Both the position numbers and the translations under genes were made by a program. A DNA stretch of 6,898 bases from Eubacteriaceae bacterium UBA7485. GTDB lineage: Bacteria; Bacillota; Clostridia; Eubacteriales; Eubacteriaceae. Below, piece after piece: positions 5,889 to 6,898 of the stretch. How positions within the stretch are numbered: position 1 is the stretch's first letter; every line of letters starts with the position of its first letter. Below the pieces are notes generated by a model, which saw only the letters and a list, made by a program, of their open reading frames with translations, was not told the origin of the DNA and did not search any database. The stretch is taken from positions 15,122 to 22,019 of the forward strand of contig DLOL01000071.1 of the NCBI GenBank assembly GCA_002478485.1, in the 5' to 3' direction.

Positions 5889-5929
5889 TCCGAAATTTTA
5901 AGTCTGGCTGTTCCGCCGAGGACAAGATT

Positions 5930-5966
5930 TATAATACTTGATTTCGCGCCCTTTGTCCATTATTTT
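5930..5966 (+). promoter_or_regulatory. Candidate promoters of the Gx-transporter gene
   Basis: Two options are visible. TATAAT at 5930-5935 is a perfect -10 but has no good -35. TTGATT at 5938-5943 lies 17 bases from TATTTT at 5961-5966 (4 of 6 each), giving a leader of about 25 bases. At least one promoter is expected because the neighbouring tRNA is divergent. Confidence 0.45.
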
Positions 5967-5997
5967 ATAAATAAGTTTTTTGAAAGCAGGTTTTGAT

Positions 5998-6492
5998 ATG
6001 ACACGAAAGCTGACAAGAATTGCCTTTATGATTGCCTGCTCGCTGGTTTTAAGCTGGATTGAAAGCTTTATTCCTCTGCCGCTCCCTGTTCCAGGGGCAA
6101 AGCCCGGACTCTCGAATATAGCCGTCGTGCTCACGCTCTATCTTTACGGACCCGGCGCTGCCTTTCTTGTGGACATCGGAAAAGTTCTCTTGTCCGGCTT
6201 TATGTTCGGCTCGTTAAGCTCGATTCTGTACGCGGCCTCCGGTGCGGCATTCAGCCTGATGGTGATGATTCCTCTGAGGAAATGGACCTCTCTCCACATG
6301 ATCACGGTCAGCATGATGGGCGGGATTTTCCACAATATCGGCCAGCTGGCCGTCGCGGTGGCGGTTTTAAACACTCCCGCGCTGATTTACAGCTACGGAC
6401 CTTTCCTTCTGGCGGCAGGGTTGACAACCGGTCTTCTTGTGGGATGGATTTCACATCTTTTGTATGGAAGGTTATATAAGTTGATTGGCTAG
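5998..6492 (+). CDS. Gx transporter family protein (Hpre_diP_synt_I family), integral membrane
   Basis: The 164-residue product is highly hydrophobic, with about five membrane helices (roughly 8-25, 38-58, 64-92, 103-127, 134-158). It carries the family hallmarks PGAKPGLSNI (32-41), GKVLLSGFMFGS (61-72) and FHNIGQL (111-117). These place it in PF07456, once called heptaprenyl diphosphate synthase component I and now usually annotated as Gx transporter family, resembling substrate-binding membrane subunits of ECF-type vitamin transporters. The substrate is not settled. No prenyl synthase or energising ATPase gene is adjacent, so the old enzyme name is not supported by context. ATG 5998 is preferred over the in-frame TTG at 5980, because AAAGCAGGT (5983-5991), one mismatch from the consensus ribosome site, sits just before it and the family sequence begins there. 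The length is usual for the family. Confidence 0.9.
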   Translation: MTRKLTRIAFMIACSLVLSWIESFIPLPLPVPGAKPGLSNIAVVLTLYLYGPGAAFLVDIGKVLLSGFMFGSLSSILYAASGAAFSLMVMIPLRKWTSLHMITVSMMGGIFHNIGQLAVAVAVLNTPALIYSYGPFLLAAGLTTGLLVGWISHLLYGRLYKLIG

Positions 6493-6506
6493 TAATATAC
6501 CTTTTT
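6470..6506 (+). terminator. Possible weak terminator overlapping the Gx-gene stop
   Basis: GGT(T)ATAT at 6470-6477 can pair with ATATACC at 6495-6501 if one T is bulged. Inside, AGTT (6479-6482) can pair with GGCT (6487-6490) using G-T pairs. TTTTT follows at 6502-6506. The stem includes the last codons and stop of the coding sequence. It is AT-rich and weak. Confidence 0.4.
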
Positions 6507-6539
6507 CTGTCTATTCGACACTAATTATCCGCAAAGTCA

Positions 6540-6568
6540 TTGAAATTATACGCCGTTTGGCGTATTTT
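6540..6568 (+). promoter_or_regulatory. Candidate promoter of the ADP-ribosylglycohydrolase gene, with an inverted repeat in its spacer
   Basis: TTGAAA at 6540-6545 (5 of 6) and TATTTT at 6563-6568 (4 of 6) are separated by exactly 17 bases. The start would be near 6575, leaving a leader of about 47 bases. The spacer is almost filled by a perfect inverted repeat, ATACGCC (6548-6554) and GGCGTAT (6559-6565), which also touches the -10. The same hairpin followed by TTTTAGATTTG could instead be a modest terminator for the upstream gene. Confidence 0.45.
6548..6568 (+). terminator. Hairpin after the Gx gene, alternative terminator reading
   Basis: A perfect 7-base stem (ATACGCC/GGCGTAT) with a GTTT loop is followed by only three further T before A. 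It is stronger than the hairpin at 6470-6506 but has a short T-run. It lies 56 bases past the stop codon. Terminator and operator readings cannot be separated from sequence alone. Confidence 0.45.
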
Positions 6569-6621
6569 AGATTTGTAAACGTTTAGATATTTAAGGAAAT
6601 GTGGAAAGTAGAAGGGGGAAA

Positions 6622-6898
6622 ATGCTAGGTGCGGTTATCGGAGATATCGCGGGCAGTCTTTATGAGTTTGGCCCCGCTCCGGAAAATGATTTGATGCCGC
6701 TGATAAAAGAAGATTCGACTTTCACCGACGACACCGTAATGTCCTTCGCCGTGGCCAAGGCGGTTATGGAAGGGGACAACAACTTAATGAAGACAAGAAA
6801 GAAGATGATTGAGAACATGCAGGCGCTTGGAAGAAAGTATCCAGACGCCGGCTACGGCGCGCATTTTAAACAGTGGCTCATGAGTGAGAATCCCAAAC
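6622..6898 (+). CDS. ADP-ribosylglycohydrolase family protein, N-terminal part (3' end outside window)
   Basis: The first 92 codons are present. The start MLGAVIGDIAGSLYEF (1-16) and FTDDTVMSFAVAKA (34-47) are hallmarks of the ADP-ribosylglycohydrolase (DraG/ARH) family, PF03747. T35, D36 and D37 are the expected first group of ligands for the two magnesium ions. YPDAGYGAHFKQWL (73-86) matches the conserved segment after the first helices. The family removes ADP-ribose from protein side chains, nucleic acids or small molecules; members are about 250-350 residues, so most of the protein is missing. AAGGGGG at 6612-6618, three bases before ATG 6622, is a good ribosome site and fixes the start. 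No ADP-ribosyltransferase gene lies in the window, so the target is unknown. Confidence 0.93.
   Translation, partial: MLGAVIGDIAGSLYEFGPAPENDLMPLIKEDSTFTDDTVMSFAVAKAVMEGDNNLMKTRKKMIENMQALGRKYPDAGYGAHFKQWLMSENPK

Noticed and set aside
5667..5996. A 109-codon plus-strand open frame across tRNA-Leu.
   Set aside because: Its central part is simply the antisense of the tRNA-Leu gene, a familiar source of false proteins. It also crosses a terminator and two promoters.
5980..5997. A TTG start that would add six residues to the Gx-transporter protein.
   Set aside because: A near-consensus ribosome site sits immediately before ATG 5998, and it would lie inside the coding sequence if TTG were used.
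1..6898. Looked for CRISPR repeats, insertion sequences, integrases, phage genes, riboswitch leaders and T-box leaders.
   Set aside because: No regularly spaced repeats, transposase motifs or long structured leaders were seen. The longest non-coding gaps, apart from tRNA-Leu, are about 160 bases and are explained by promoters and terminators.

Overview
The window looks like a chromosomal segment of a Clostridia-type Firmicute. Three things suggest this. A divergent pair of a DUF4364 winged-helix protein and a PDZ/radical-SAM/DUF512 protein sits directly upstream of der, an arrangement I know from Clostridia. Ribosome binding sites are strong AGGAGG-type and promoters are of SigA type. A Gx-transporter family gene is present. 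Base composition is near balanced, so this is not a low-GC Clostridium sensu stricto. I cannot name the genus.

Layout, left to right. Positions 1-318 are the C-terminal end of a YigZ/IMPACT-family protein. Positions 414-1366 hold yebC (YebC/PmpR family) and, 8 bases behind it, a small unrecognised single-pass membrane protein. The unit closes with a hairpin terminator (about 1368-1402) that works in both directions, because the DUF4364 gene (1410-1925, minus) converges on it. The DUF4364 gene and the plus-strand unit 2020-4738 (DUF512 radical SAM, then der) diverge from a 94-base spacer. Candidate -10 boxes for the two directions overlap there, and small palindromes lie close by. The unit ends at a strong terminator at 4745-4771.

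Next come a minus-strand cyclase-family metal hydrolase (4901-5650) with its own terminator, and a minus-strand tRNA-Leu(CAG) with encoded CCA (5757-5842), a near-consensus promoter and its own terminator. A plus-strand Gx-transporter family membrane protein (5998-6492) follows. The window ends in the first 92 codons of an ADP-ribosylglycohydrolase (from 6622).

Functionally this is mostly housekeeping: translation and ribosome assembly (Der, YebC, tRNA-Leu), with several poorly characterised conserved genes attached. I see no CRISPR array, insertion sequence, phage gene or obvious defence system. The items most worth a second look are the DUF512-der pairing, the divergent regulatory spacer beside a predicted DNA-binding protein, the small membrane protein behind yebC, and the inverted repeat lying between the boxes of a candidate promoter ahead of the ADP-ribosylglycohydrolase.
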